Below, in pieces: positions 32,883 to 42,307 of a stretch of DNA of 64,000 bases (position 1 is its first letter; each line of letters opens with the position of its first letter). The stretch spans positions 89,026-153,025 of the forward strand of contig CAWJFT010000002.1 in NCBI GenBank assembly GCA_963842235.1, read 5' to 3'. The position numbers and the translations under genes were made by a program. Below the pieces are notes generated by a model that was not told where the DNA came from, did not search any database, and saw only the letters and a list, made by a program, of their open reading frames with translations. This DNA comes from JACDAN01 sp963842235. GTDB lineage: Bacteria > Actinomycetota > Thermoleophilia > Gaiellales > Gaiellaceae.

Positions 32883-34112
32883 GTGGCCGAGGTTCAATTC
32901 TCAGACGTCGCGAAGGTCTTCCCGGATGGGACGAGGGCCGTTTCCGACCTCACGCTCGAGGCCCAGGACGGGGAGTTCATGGTTCTCGTCGGCCCCTCGG
33001 GCTGCGGCAAGACGACGGCGCTGCGGATGGTCGCGGGCCTCGAGGAGATCTCGGAAGGCGAGATCAGGATCGGCGACCGCGTCGTCAACCAGCTCGCGTC
33101 CCGTGACCGCGACATCGCGATGGTGTTCCAGAGCTACGCGCTCTATCCGCACCTGAGCGTCTACGAGAACATCGCCTTCAGCCTGCGCCTCCGCAAGGAG
33201 CGGAAGGACGAGATCGACCGGCGTGTTCGCGAAGCTGCCCGCATCCTCGACCTCGAGCCGTTCCTCGACAAGAAGCCACGCGCGCTGTCCGGCGGACAGC
33301 GCCAGCGCGTGGCGATGGGCCGGGCGATCGTGCGCCAGCCCGCCGCCTTCCTGATGGACGAGCCGCTGTCCAACCTGGACGCCAAGCTTCGCGTTCAGAT
33401 GCGGGCCGAGATCAGCAAGCTGCAGCGGGACCTCGGCGTGACGACGATCTACGTCACGCACGACCAGGTGGAGGCGATGACGATGGGCGATCGCGTCGCG
33501 GTCATGCGCCGCGGCGAGCTCCAGCAGGTGGCGCCTCCGCAGGAGCTCTACGACCGGCCCGTCAACCTCTTCGTCGGCGGGTTCATCGGCTCGCCGGCGA
33601 TGAACCTCATGGAGGCGACGCTCGAACGCGCCGACGGCGGGCTTGCGGCGGTGCTCGGCAGCCAGCGGATCCGGCTCGACGACGAGTTCGTCGCTGCTCG
33701 ACCGGCGCTCGAGGAGTACGAGGGTCGGCAGGTCGTCATCGGCATCCGCCCGGAGCAGCTCGAGGACGCCGAGATCGCGCGGGAAGCTCCGGAGGACCGC
33801 CGTCTGCGAGGCGAGGTCGACCTCCGCGAGGCGTTGGGGTCGGAGCTGATGGTCCACTTCACGATCGACGCGCCGCCGGCCCTGACCGAGGACGTGAAGG
33901 AGCTCGCCGCGGATGCGGGAACCACGGCGGCCGAGCTCGGGGGCGGCGACGAGCGCCGCACGGTCGTCGTCGGGCGCTTCGGACCCGACTCAAAGGTCCG
34001 CGAAGGCGGCACAGCCGAGGTCGCGGTCGAGACACGAGCACTCCACTTCTTCGACACGGAGACAGGACGAGCCATCTACGACGAACCCGATACGAAAGGA
34101 GCTACCGAATGA
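32883..34112 (+). CDS. Sugar ABC transporter ATPase (MsmK/UgpC/MalK type)
   Basis: 409 aa. Walker A VGPSGCGKTTALRMVAGLEE, Q-loop VFQSYALYPHLSVYENIAF, signature RALSGGQRQRVAMGRAI, Walker B FLMDEPLSNLDAKLR, H-loop IYVTHDQVEAMTMGDR. The C-terminal 150 residues form the regulatory TOBE domains of CUT1 ATPases (GFIGSPAMNL, VVIGIRPEQLED). GTG start at 32883. The stop overlaps the binding-protein ATG (ATGA). Confidence 0.92.
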   Translation: MAEVQFSDVAKVFPDGTRAVSDLTLEAQDGEFMVLVGPSGCGKTTALRMVAGLEEISEGEIRIGDRVVNQLASRDRDIAMVFQSYALYPHLSVYENIAFSLRLRKERKDEIDRRVREAARILDLEPFLDKKPRALSGGQRQRVAMGRAIVRQPAAFLMDEPLSNLDAKLRVQMRAEISKLQRDLGVTTIYVTHDQVEAMTMGDRVAVMRRGELQQVAPPQELYDRPVNLFVGGFIGSPAMNLMEATLERADGGLAAVLGSQRIRLDDEFVAARPALEEYEGRQVVIGIRPEQLEDAEIAREAPEDRRLRGEVDLREALGSELMVHFTIDAPPALTEDVKELAADAGTTAAELGGGDERRTVVVGRFGPDSKVREGGTAEVAVETRALHFFDTETGRAIYDEPDTKGATE

Positions 34113-35419
34113 GACGCAAGTGGTTACTGCCGTTCGCCGCATGCGCCGCGCTCGCCCTGGCACTCGTCGGCTGCGGCGGAGACGACGGTGGCGGCGGGGA
34201 GACCGCGAAGGGCGACGGGCAGCTGACCGTTTTCTCACTCTGGGGAGGCAGTGAGCAGGAGGCCTTCCAGAAGGTCCTCACCCAGTTCACGAAGAACACG
34301 GGCATCAAGACGAAGTACGAGTCGGCCCGTGACTTCCTGCCGGTGATCAGGACACGGCTCGCCGCGGGAAATCCGCCCGAGGTGGCGATCATCCCGAGGC
34401 CTGGCGTCGTCGCCGAGCTCGCGCGGGACGATTCGTTGATCCCGCTCGAAGATATGGGCCTCGATCCGGACAAGATCAACCAGAACTACAGCGACACGTG
34501 GACAAGCCTCGCCACGGTCGACGACAAGCTCTACGGCGTCGTCGCGAAGGCGAACTCGAAGAGCGTGATCTGGTACAAGCCGGCGTCCTTCCAGCAGAAC
34601 GGGTTCCAGATCCCGAAGACCTGGGATGAGCTCATGACGATCACCGAGAAGTACAAGTCGATGGGCAAGAACCCGTGGGCGGTCGGCGCCCAGGGCCGTG
34701 ACAACTCCTGGACGCTCACCGACTGGTTCGAGAACATCTACGCCCGCCAAGCGGGGAAGGACAACTACACGAAGCTCTTCAACGGCGATCTCGCGTTCAA
34801 CGACCAGAGCGTGAAGGACGCCCTGAACACGATGACAAGCGTCGTCAACGACAAGTACGTCGCCGGTGGCATCGACACGGCGCTCGGCATCGGCTTCGTC
34901 GACGGCATCGGCCGCGTCTTCGGGAAGAAACCCGTCGCCGAGATGTACATGGAAGGCGGCTTCGTCGGAGGCATTGCCCTCGGTCAGGTGAACACGAGCC
35001 TGAAGGCCGGCACGGACATCGACTTCTTCCCGTGGCCGGAGATCAAGCCCGAGAACGGCAATCCGCTGGTCGGCGGCGGCGACGTGGCGTCTGCGTTTGT
35101 GAACGACGAGGACGCCGCGAAGCTGATCGAGTACCTGTCCACGCCCGAGGCGGGGGACATCTGGGTATCGACCGGCGCAATCGCCTCGCCGAACCAGGGT
35201 GTGCAGGCGAGCGACTACCCGAACGAGCTCGTCAGCAAGGAGGCCGAGCAGATCAAGTCGGCAGAGTCGTTCCTGTTCGACGGGTCCGACCTCCTGCCCG
35301 GCACGCTCGGCCAGGAGTTCGGAACGCTGCTCCAGAAGATCGTCAAGAGCCCCGACGACATGAACTCGCTCCTCGACGTCTACCAGGCGGGGGCCGAGAA
35401 GGCCTTCTCCCAGGATTAG
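34109..35419 (+). CDS. Sugar ABC transporter substrate-binding lipoprotein
   Basis: 436 aa, family-1 extracellular binding protein. The signal peptide ends in a lipobox (LALVGCGGDD, Cys at residue 22) and a Gly-rich linker. LTVFSLWGGSEQEAFQKVLT, GNPPEVAIIPRPGVVAEL and LYGVVAKANSKSVIWYKP are typical of CUT1 oligosaccharide binders. With the alpha-mannosidase at 38684, alpha-linked manno-oligosaccharides are a possible ligand (inference). Confidence 0.92.
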   Translation: MRRKWLLPFAACAALALALVGCGGDDGGGGETAKGDGQLTVFSLWGGSEQEAFQKVLTQFTKNTGIKTKYESARDFLPVIRTRLAAGNPPEVAIIPRPGVVAELARDDSLIPLEDMGLDPDKINQNYSDTWTSLATVDDKLYGVVAKANSKSVIWYKPASFQQNGFQIPKTWDELMTITEKYKSMGKNPWAVGAQGRDNSWTLTDWFENIYARQAGKDNYTKLFNGDLAFNDQSVKDALNTMTSVVNDKYVAGGIDTALGIGFVDGIGRVFGKKPVAEMYMEGGFVGGIALGQVNTSLKAGTDIDFFPWPEIKPENGNPLVGGGDVASAFVNDEDAAKLIEYLSTPEAGDIWVSTGAIASPNQGVQASDYPNELVSKEAEQIKSAESFLFDGSDLLPGTLGQEFGTLLQKIVKSPDDMNSLLDVYQAGAEKAFSQD

Positions 35420-35425
35420 GCGCGG

Positions 35426-36389
35426 ATGACTAGCACCGCCGTCCCCGGACCAGTCGGCAGACCCCGGGGACGGCGGTTGGCTTCGATCTTCAAGCGAGAG
35501 AGCTGGCAGGCGATGCTCTTCATCCTGCCGGCGATCGTGCTGCTCGGCGGCCTGCTGCTCTACCCGCTGATCTACACGATCGTTCTCAGCTTCGGCAACA
35601 CGAACTCGCGTCTCCAGATCACGCGCTGGGTCGGCTTCGACAACTACAAGACGCTCTTCACGACGGACAAGGCCTTCCTGAACCTCGACGTCTTTCCGCC
35701 GACGGGAGCCCTGATCAACAACTTCAAATGGGTTGTGCTCTACACCTCGTTCTCGCTTGCTCTCGGGCTCTTGATCGCCGTGCTCGCGGCGCGGGTCCGT
35801 TACGAATCGTTCCTCAAGGCGATCATCTTCGTGCCCATGGCGATCTCGGCCACCGCCGTGGCGATCATCTGGAAGTTCGTCTACGACCCGGATCCCAATA
35901 TCGGATCCCTGAACGCCGTCATCACGGCGTTCGGCGCCGATCCGATCGCCTGGTACGGACGCGCCGACGTCGTCAACTACGCCCTCATCTTCGCCTACGT
36001 CTGGGCGTCGACCGGGTTCGCGATGGTCGTCCTGTCCGCGGCGCTGAAGGGCATCTCGGAGGAGGTGATCGAGGCCGCACGGACCGACGGCGCCTCCGAG
36101 TGGGACATCTTCCGCCGCATCCAGCTGCCGCTGCTGTCACTGCCACTCGCGGTCGTCACCGTCTGGCTCCTGATCAACGTGATCAAGCTCTTCGACATCA
36201 TCTACGTGATGACCGGCGGCGGCCCAGGCGCCGCCAGCGAGGTCATCGCCGTTCACGATGTACGACGAGACCTTCCAGAACGGCGAGGGAGGCTACGGCG
36301 CGGCGGTCGCGGTCGTCATGCTGCTCCTGATCATCCCGATCATGGCGTTCAACATCCGGCGCTTCCGGAGCGAGCGGGTGGTCGGTTAG
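35426..36389 (+). CDS. Sugar ABC permease, MalF/UgpA type (frameshift)
   Basis: About 320 aa when repaired. The N-terminal segments AMLFILPAIVLLGGLLLYPL and the EAA loop EEVIEAARTDGASEWDIFRR are CUT1 permease hallmarks. After GGGPGAASEVIA (near 36250) the frame breaks. Dropping one base gives FTMYDETFQNGEGGYGAAV and AVVMLLLIIPIMAFNIRRFR, ending at TAG 36387-36389, the normal family C-terminus. A one-base insertion error is likely. Confidence 0.87.
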
Positions 36390-36416
36390 GTGCCCCTCCC
36401 AGCAATACACGCCGGC

Positions 36417-36524
36417 CTCTGGCCCGCGATCACGCGGCGCCAGAGCCCACCCTCCTCCTCACCAAGGTCTACAGACCTTGGCTCGTCGGAGTGCGAACTC
36501 TGGCTTGGTGCTCGCAACCCAGAG
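36417..36524. repeat. Three hairpins between the two sugar permease genes
   Basis: The 164-bp gap 36390-36553 codes for nothing convincing. It holds a 12-bp hairpin (36417-36428 with 36433-36445, one bulged C), a perfect 8-bp hairpin (36462-36469 with 36474-36481, loop TACA), and CTCTGG/CCAGAG pairing (36498-36503 with 36519-36524). The second permease has its own ribosome site GGAAGGAG. Possible transcript processing or attenuation. Confidence 0.45.
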
Positions 36525-36553
36525 ACTCGGCAGCATCACTGGAAGGAGCACTG

Positions 36554-37438
36554 ATGGCGACAGCCGAGGTAACGGTCGGCCGCGAGGCGGCCACCCCGAG
36601 CGCGCGCATCCTGCGCGTCATCTCGCGAACGCCGGTCCACGTGGGTCTGATCCTGATCGCCGTGATCTGGCTGGTGCCGACGGTCGGTCTCGCCGTGACG
36701 TCGTTCCGACCGCGGAGTGAGATCCAGGCCTCGAGCTGGTGGAGCGCTCTCACCGACTTCAACTTCACCCTGCACAACTACGACCTCGTCCTCAGCAACG
36801 CGAAGATGGGACAGGCGTTCATCAGCAGCCTGATGATCACGATCCCCTCGACGCTGCTGCCCGTGACCTTCGCGGCGATGGCGGCCTATGCGTTCTCGTG
36901 GATCCGCTTCCCGTTCCGCGACACGATCTTCCTGATCATCGTCGCGCTGATGGTCGTCCCGATCCAGATGGCGCTCGTGCCGCTACTCAAGCTGTTCCGG
37001 GATCTCAACATCGCCGACTGGTACGTCGGGATCTGGCTCGCCCACACCGCCTTCGGCCTTCCGCTCGGGATCTTCCTGCTGCGGAACTTCTTCATCACGC
37101 TGCCGCGCGACCTCATCGAAGCGGCGAGGGTGGACGGCGCCTCCAACGCCCGCATCTTCCTCAAGGTCGTCGTGCCGCTCTCGGTGCCCGCGCTCGCCTC
37201 GTTCGCGATCTTCCAGTTCCTCTGGGTCTGGAACGACCTGCTGATGGCGCTCATCTTCGTCCAGAACTCCGATCTCTGGCCGATGACGATCCGCATCAAC
37301 CAGATGCAGTCGACCTACGGAATCGAGTGGCACCTGCTCAGCGCGGGCGCGTTCCTCCTGATGATCGTGCCGCTCCTCGTCTTCTTCGCCCTGCAGCGCT
37401 ACTTCGTGCAGGGGCTCCTCGCAGGCTCCGTCAAGTAG
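36554..37438 (+). CDS. Sugar ABC permease, MalG/UgpE type
   Basis: 294 aa, six predicted membrane segments. WLVPTVGLAVTSFRPRSEI at the first segment, the EAA loop LIEAARVDGASNARIFLKVV and the C-terminal FFALQRYFVQGLLAGSVK are diagnostic. Partner of the permease at 35426. ATG 36554 follows a strong ribosome site; a longer in-frame reading exists only because the upstream permease is frameshifted. Confidence 0.92.
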   Translation: MATAEVTVGREAATPSARILRVISRTPVHVGLILIAVIWLVPTVGLAVTSFRPRSEIQASSWWSALTDFNFTLHNYDLVLSNAKMGQAFISSLMITIPSTLLPVTFAAMAAYAFSWIRFPFRDTIFLIIVALMVVPIQMALVPLLKLFRDLNIADWYVGIWLAHTAFGLPLGIFLLRNFFITLPRDLIEAARVDGASNARIFLKVVVPLSVPALASFAIFQFLWVWNDLLMALIFVQNSDLWPMTIRINQMQSTYGIEWHLLSAGAFLLMIVPLLVFFALQRYFVQGLLAGSVK

Positions 37439-38648
37439 CCCGCAAGAGCTGCAGCACGGCCCGCGCGTAGCGCCCGGCCTCGCGGATCCCGAGCTCGCCC
37501 GGCTCGAGCTCGACGACGAAGGCGCGCGAGCCGGGGAAGGCCTGGTGCTGCCACGCCGTCGCCGAGCCGGGCGGCCAGGGCAGCCGGCGGAAGCGCATTC
37601 CCGCGAGCGCTGCGAAGCGGCGTGCGATCGTCACGCTCGGCCCGGAGGCGCGGACGAGCGCCTGCGGCTGGTGGAACCAGATCGTGACGTCTGGTCGTAC
37701 GCGCCGGATCAGCCGCATCGCCACCCGGGTCTCCTGCTCGGAAGCTGGAGCGGGCCCGGCCGTCGCGAGCGGCCGCCACGTGCCCGGGAAGTTGCGGTTC
37801 AGGTCGACGCCGCGGGCGTTGGTGCGCCGTTTGGCGGCGTGACCGTCTGGGTTCAGGTCCTGGACGACCCAGACCGAACCGCGCGCCGGCGGCCTGGCGT
37901 GGAGCAGCCTCGTGGCGACGACGCTCCCCGCGCACTCGTTCCCGTGGATGCACCCGACGACCAGGATGCGCGGTCGCCCAGAGCCCAGCGTGAAGTAGCG
38001 GATCGGCTGTCCGCGGGTGCTTTCGCCGACGGGCGCCGAGCGAACCCCGTCGCCCGGCAGCCGCACGTGCATGTGGTTGTCGTGGTGCACGAGCTCCTCG
38101 ACGACCGCCGGTGGTCCCTTCAAGCCGGTAGCCGGGCCGACGAACACCTTGGCGGCGCCGGCTTGGACGAAGCGCGCGAGGAGATCCTGCGCCAGCCTGC
38201 GGTCGATTTGGGGCGGCGCTTTCGGCGGACGCTCCCGCCCGTCGCGCCGCGGGTAGTAGACGTCGGCGTCGAGGCCGTTCTGATGTGAGGCGTGGCCGAG
38301 CCCCCCGAAGCGCGCGCCGAAATCGCCCCCGTGTGGCCGGGAGAGATCGCCGATGCCGACACGCGGCGCCTTCGGATGCGCGGCCGCATACTCGCCCAGC
38401 ACCCGAAGCAGGGTTTGGATCAGACGCCTGTTTCCGTAGCGCCTCCAACCCCGGTTCGGCGGGCGCTTGCGCACCGAGTCCCACGTAAAGAAGTGCTCGC
38501 CCTCGGCCTGGAGCTGGACGCCGCCGACGAGGCTGCCGGCCCACGGCAGCCCGAGGGAGCGTGAGCCTGGGTCCGCGCCGGCGGCGCCGCACGCGAAGAC
38601 GGCAGTCGCCACCAGGCAGAGAAGGATCGGCCGCAACGTCACATCCAA
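37431..38648 (-). CDS. Two-domain peptidase: MepA-like LAS endopeptidase plus M14 carboxypeptidase
   Basis: 405 aa with a signal peptide (LCLVATAVFACGAAG). Residues about 45-205 resemble penicillin-insensitive murein endopeptidase MepA: GHASHQNGLDADVYYPRRDG (His and Asp zinc ligands) and VHHDNHMHVRL. Residues about 210-405 are an M14 zinc carboxypeptidase: VGCIHGNECAG (H-x-x-E), DLNPDGH, RGVDLNRNFPGTW, WFHQPQ and the catalytic Glu in FVVELEPGE. Both active sites look intact, so it should cut peptidoglycan cross-links and then trim peptides in the envelope. Divergent from the mannosidase, 35 bp apart. Confidence 0.85.
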   Translation of the reverse strand: MDVTLRPILLCLVATAVFACGAAGADPGSRSLGLPWAGSLVGGVQLQAEGEHFFTWDSVRKRPPNRGWRRYGNRRLIQTLLRVLGEYAAAHPKAPRVGIGDLSRPHGGDFGARFGGLGHASHQNGLDADVYYPRRDGRERPPKAPPQIDRRLAQDLLARFVQAGAAKVFVGPATGLKGPPAVVEELVHHDNHMHVRLPGDGVRSAPVGESTRGQPIRYFTLGSGRPRILVVGCIHGNECAGSVVATRLLHARPPARGSVWVVQDLNPDGHAAKRRTNARGVDLNRNFPGTWRPLATAGPAPASEQETRVAMRLIRRVRPDVTIWFHQPQALVRASGPSVTIARRFAALAGMRFRRLPWPPGSATAWQHQAFPGSRAFVVELEPGELGIREAGRYARAVLQLLRAT

Positions 38649-38683
38649 ACCTACGCGGAATCGATTGCTTAGGGTCCCGTCGC

Positions 38684-41242
38684 TTGGCGACCGTCAACGT
38701 CGTCCCGCATACCCACTGGGACCGCGAGTGGTACCTCCCGTTCCAGCGCTTCCGCCTGCAGCTCGTCGGTCTCGTCGACCGCCTGCTCGACCTGATGGAA
38801 GCGGACGAGCGCTGGCGATTCACGCTCGACGGCCAGCTGGCGACGGTCGACGACTACCTGGAGATCCGCCCGGAATGCGAGGAAAGGATCCGCCGCCTCG
38901 TGGAGGACCGCCGGCTCGCGATCGGCCCGTGGCACGTGCTCATGGACGAATTCTTCGTCTCCGGAGAGACGATCATCCGGAACCTCGAGGTTGGGCTTCG
39001 GCGCGGCGATGAGCTCGGCGGTGCGATGCGGGTCGGCTACCTGCCCGACATGTTCGGCCATGTCGCGCAGATGCCGCAGATCCTGAGGCTCGCCGGGATC
39101 GAGAATGCCGTCGTCTGGCGCGGCGTGCCGGCGGCGATCCAGTCGCACACGTTCACGTGGGAGGCGCCTGACGGCTCGTCTGTTCGAGCCGAGTTCCTGC
39201 CACAGGGCTACTTCAATGCCGCGGCGGTCCTCGACGTCCCCGGTGGGTGCACCCGTGCGCTTCAGGCTGTCGAGCAGTCCGTCCGCGACTTCTACGGGGA
39301 TGAGCCCGTCCTCGCTATGTGCGGCACCGACCACATGGAGCCGGTGGCCGAGCTCGCCGGCGCCTTCGAAGAGAGCGGCGCCGAGCTCATGACGCTCTCG
39401 GACTACATGGCCGGTGTCGACGGAGGTGCGGCGGGGCCACGCTGGCGAGGCGAGCTCCGTTCGGGCGCTCACGCGAACCTCCTCATGGGCACGACCTCGG
39501 CTCGCATCGACCTCAAGGCGGCGATGGCCAGGGCCGAGCGGGCGCTGACCCGCTACGCGGAGCCCTTCCAGGCTCTCTACGGACGCGATTGGCCCGAGCG
39601 GTTCCTCGAGCTCGCCTGGCGACGGCTGATCGAGAGCTCCGCCCACGACTCGATCTGCGGCTGCTCGGCCGACGAAGTGTCGGCGCAGGTGCTCGTCCGC
39701 TGTGCCGAGGCCGAGCAGATCGCCGACGGGCTCGCGCAGGAGGCCGCGGCCGAGGTGGCACGGAACGCACCGCGCGGATCGGTCGTGGTCCTCAACCCGT
39801 CACCGGAGCGCCGCGTGGGCCTCGTCGAGGTCGATGTCACCGTCCCGGAGGAGTGGGACGAGGTTGCGCTGGAGCTTCCGGACGGCGGTCGTGTCGGCAC
39901 GCAGGAACTCGACCGGGCCGAGCAGCTCGTGCACACCGCGGAGGTCCGAGGCGGCGTCGTCACGGAGTGGCTTTCGCGGCGACTGCACGGACGGGAGCTC
40001 TTTCGGCGGCGTTTGAACGGCCTCATGCTGGAGGACCGCCGGCTGACGCTGATCGTCGACGACGAAGACGACCCGCTGTGGCTCGATGTCGCGGAGTTAC
40101 GGCGTGAGGTCGAGACGGCGACACAGGTCAGCGCCGACGAGCAGTGGGAGGTTCGGATCGTCGCTCGCGCCCGCCGCACTCTGGCGGCACAGGTCCCGGC
40201 TCCGCCGCTCGGCTGGAGCGCCATGCGGGCGGTCCAGGGAGCCGGACTGATCGAAAGCCCCGTGGCCGCGGGCCCGAACCACCTCGACAACGGGCTCCTC
40301 CGCGTTGCCGTCGCCGACGACGGCACGTTCGAACTGAACGACCTGCGAGGGATCGGCCGCCTCGTCGACGGAGGTGACGCCGGCGACAGCTACAACTACG
40401 CCCCGCCCGAGCCCGATCACGTGATCGACGCGCCGGAGAGCGTTCGCGTCGAACTGGTCGCCGAGGGGCCGGTTCGAGGCGAGCTGAGAACCACCAGGTC
40501 GTACCGCTGGCAAGACACGCCTGTCGAGGTGACGACGTCCGCGGAGCTTCGCGCCGGCGAGCCCTTCTGCCGGATCCGCGTTTCCTTCGACAACCCGTGC
40601 AGCGACCATCGCCTGCGCTTCCACATCCCGTTACGCGAGCGGGCTACGACGTCCGCCGCCGAGGGGCAGTTCGCCGTCGTCGAGCGGGGCCTGGACGCCG
40701 AGGGCGGCTACGGCGAGGTGCCGCTGCCGACCTTCCCGGCCTACGGGTTCGTCGATGCGGGCGGGATGGCCGTCTTGCTCGACCACGTCATGGAGTACGA
40801 GCTCGTCGACGAGGGCCGCGAGCTTGCGTTGACCCTGCTGCGATCGATCGGGCTGATCAGCCGCAGCGCGCATGCCTATCGCGAGGATCCGGCCGGGCCG
40901 GAGCTCCCGATCCCCGCCGCGCAATGCCGCGGCCCGTGGAGCGTCGGCTTCGCGTTGTTCCCGCACGGAGGCGCCTGGCACGAGGCCGGCGTGCTGGCCC
41001 AGCTCGAGCGCAACCGGCATCCGTTCGTCACAGTGCAGGGCACCGGCGACGGCGACCTCCGCGAAGAATCGGGGCCGGAGCTTCGCGGCGAGGGCGTCGT
41101 CCTCTCCTCGCTGCGGCGGCGCAACGGAACGCTCGAAGCGAGGGTGGCGTGCGAGCACATCGCCGCAGTTGACGCCGCATTCGGGCACGAGCCGCTGGAT
41201 CTCCGTCCGTGGGAGATCCGAAGCGTCGAGCTAGGCGGCTAG
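38684..41242 (+). CDS. GH38 alpha-mannosidase
   Basis: 852 aa. The N-terminal zinc-binding motif is VVPHTHWDREWY, the catalytic Asp lies in GYLPDMFGHVAQMPQIL, and SSAHDSICGCSADEV is the third conserved block. The C-terminal half is the beta-rich GH38 domain. Cytosolic (no signal), acting on alpha-mannosides imported by the preceding ABC system. TTG 38684 is the first start giving the conserved N-terminus; a longer reading upstream is antisense to the peptidase. Confidence 0.92.
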   Translation: MATVNVVPHTHWDREWYLPFQRFRLQLVGLVDRLLDLMEADERWRFTLDGQLATVDDYLEIRPECEERIRRLVEDRRLAIGPWHVLMDEFFVSGETIIRNLEVGLRRGDELGGAMRVGYLPDMFGHVAQMPQILRLAGIENAVVWRGVPAAIQSHTFTWEAPDGSSVRAEFLPQGYFNAAAVLDVPGGCTRALQAVEQSVRDFYGDEPVLAMCGTDHMEPVAELAGAFEESGAELMTLSDYMAGVDGGAAGPRWRGELRSGAHANLLMGTTSARIDLKAAMARAERALTRYAEPFQALYGRDWPERFLELAWRRLIESSAHDSICGCSADEVSAQVLVRCAEAEQIADGLAQEAAAEVARNAPRGSVVVLNPSPERRVGLVEVDVTVPEEWDEVALELPDGGRVGTQELDRAEQLVHTAEVRGGVVTEWLSRRLHGRELFRRRLNGLMLEDRRLTLIVDDEDDPLWLDVAELRREVETATQVSADEQWEVRIVARARRTLAAQVPAPPLGWSAMRAVQGAGLIESPVAAGPNHLDNGLLRVAVADDGTFELNDLRGIGRLVDGGDAGDSYNYAPPEPDHVIDAPESVRVELVAEGPVRGELRTTRSYRWQDTPVEVTTSAELRAGEPFCRIRVSFDNPCSDHRLRFHIPLRERATTSAAEGQFAVVERGLDAEGGYGEVPLPTFPAYGFVDAGGMAVLLDHVMEYELVDEGRELALTLLRSIGLISRSAHAYREDPAGPELPIPAAQCRGPWSVGFALFPHGGAWHEAGVLAQLERNRHPFVTVQGTGDGDLREESGPELRGEGVVLSSLRRRNGTLEARVACEHIAAVDAAFGHEPLDLRPWEIRSVELGG

Positions 41243-41370
41243 TGGCGGCAGGAGCGGCAGACGCCCTCGCTCAGACCGAACTGGTCGGAGCGATGGATCG
41301 ACTCGCCGCAGCGGCGGCACTCGACGCCGGCGTGCTGGAGGGCGATGGCCCGGAAGATCTTGTAGAGCAT
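41239..41370 (-). CDS. 43-aa zinc-ribbon protein
   Basis: Small gene found by reading the strand directly. It begins MLYKIFRAIALQHAGVE and carries CRRCGE and CRSCRH, a four-cysteine zinc-ribbon-like arrangement with 15 residues between the CxxC pairs. Its stop shares bases with the convergent mannosidase stop. The amino-acid pattern looks selected, but no family is identified. A role as a small nucleic-acid or protein binding module is a guess. Confidence 0.6.
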   Translation of the reverse strand: MLYKIFRAIALQHAGVECRRCGESIHRSDQFGLSEGVCRSCRH

Positions 41371-41434
41371 CTACGTCGTTCTAACGACGATTTCGCCGGC
41401 TCGCTTTCGTTCGCGGCGAGGTTTTACAGACGCT

Positions 41435-42286
41435 TTACGGAAGGCGGAATTCGCCGCGTGCGACCGGCACGGCCGAGCCGCTCACCTCGACGCGCTCGAG
41501 CTTCTCGGCCGAGCCGTCGACCCGCGCGTAGAGCGTCGACGGGCGATCGATCTCCGCGCCTTGCGAGATCTCGATCTCGTCGCCGAAGGAGATGCGCCCG
41601 TGCCGGGCGAGGTGCACGGCCAGCGGGCCGGCCGCCGAGCCGGTCGCCGGATCCTCGGAAACCCCACCGCCCGGCGCGAACATCCTCGTCTTCCACTTCG
41701 ATCCAGACCCGGCGATCGTGCTGATGCCCAGCACCGCCGTCACATCCGCGAGGCGGCTCAAGTCCGGCCGAAGCGACGCGACCTGCTCCTCCGAGTCGAG
41801 CGTGACGTAGACATGCCGAATGCCGTTGTCGTAGATCTCGATCGGAAGCGCCGAGCGCTCGACGCCTAACGCGTCCAGGAGCTCCGGCGCACCGTCGTAC
41901 GGCTCCACCGACGGCAGCGGCTGCTCCATGCGCCCGAACACGATCCGACCGCTCTCGTCCCGCTCGAGCTTGACCGGAATCGTTCCGGCGCCGGCCTCCA
42001 GTCGAATCTCGCCGAGCTGGAGCGGCGCCCCGAGAACGAAGGCGGTGCCGAGAATCGGATGCCCGGCGAACTGCAGCTCCATCGCCGGCGTGAAGATCCG
42101 CACCCGGGCATGGCCGTCGGACTCGGCCGGCAAAACGAAGACGGTCTCGGAGAACTGCACCTCGCGTGCGAGCGGCTGGAGCTGTTCCTCAGGAATGTCC
42201 CGCGCATCCGTGAAGACGGCGAGCTGGTTCCCGGCCAGCGGCTCGGTGGTGAAGACGTCGATGACGACGTAGCGGAAGCTCGACAC
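41435..42286 (-). CDS. PhzF-family isomerase-like protein
   Basis: 283 aa. The N-terminus RYVVIDVFTTEPLAGNQLAV and REVQFSETVFVLP contain the PhzF hallmark including the catalytic Glu (SET), followed by LQFAGHPILGTAFVL and the second half-motif GVSEDPATGSAAGPLAVHL. PhzF-fold enzymes are isomerases/epimerases; most genomic copies have no known substrate. Monocistronic by position. Confidence 0.9.
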   Translation of the reverse strand: MSSFRYVVIDVFTTEPLAGNQLAVFTDARDIPEEQLQPLAREVQFSETVFVLPAESDGHARVRIFTPAMELQFAGHPILGTAFVLGAPLQLGEIRLEAGAGTIPVKLERDESGRIVFGRMEQPLPSVEPYDGAPELLDALGVERSALPIEIYDNGIRHVYVTLDSEEQVASLRPDLSRLADVTAVLGISTIAGSGSKWKTRMFAPGGGVSEDPATGSAAGPLAVHLARHGRISFGDEIEISQGAEIDRPSTLYARVDGSAEKLERVEVSGSAVPVARGEFRLP

Positions 42287-42307
42287 GAGCGCGAGTGTCG
42301 CAGGAAG

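Noticed and set aside
35426..37438. A 670-aa fused double permease
   Set aside because: The join passes through a frameshifted end of the first permease and a hairpin-rich gap; the second permease has its own ribosome site and ATG.
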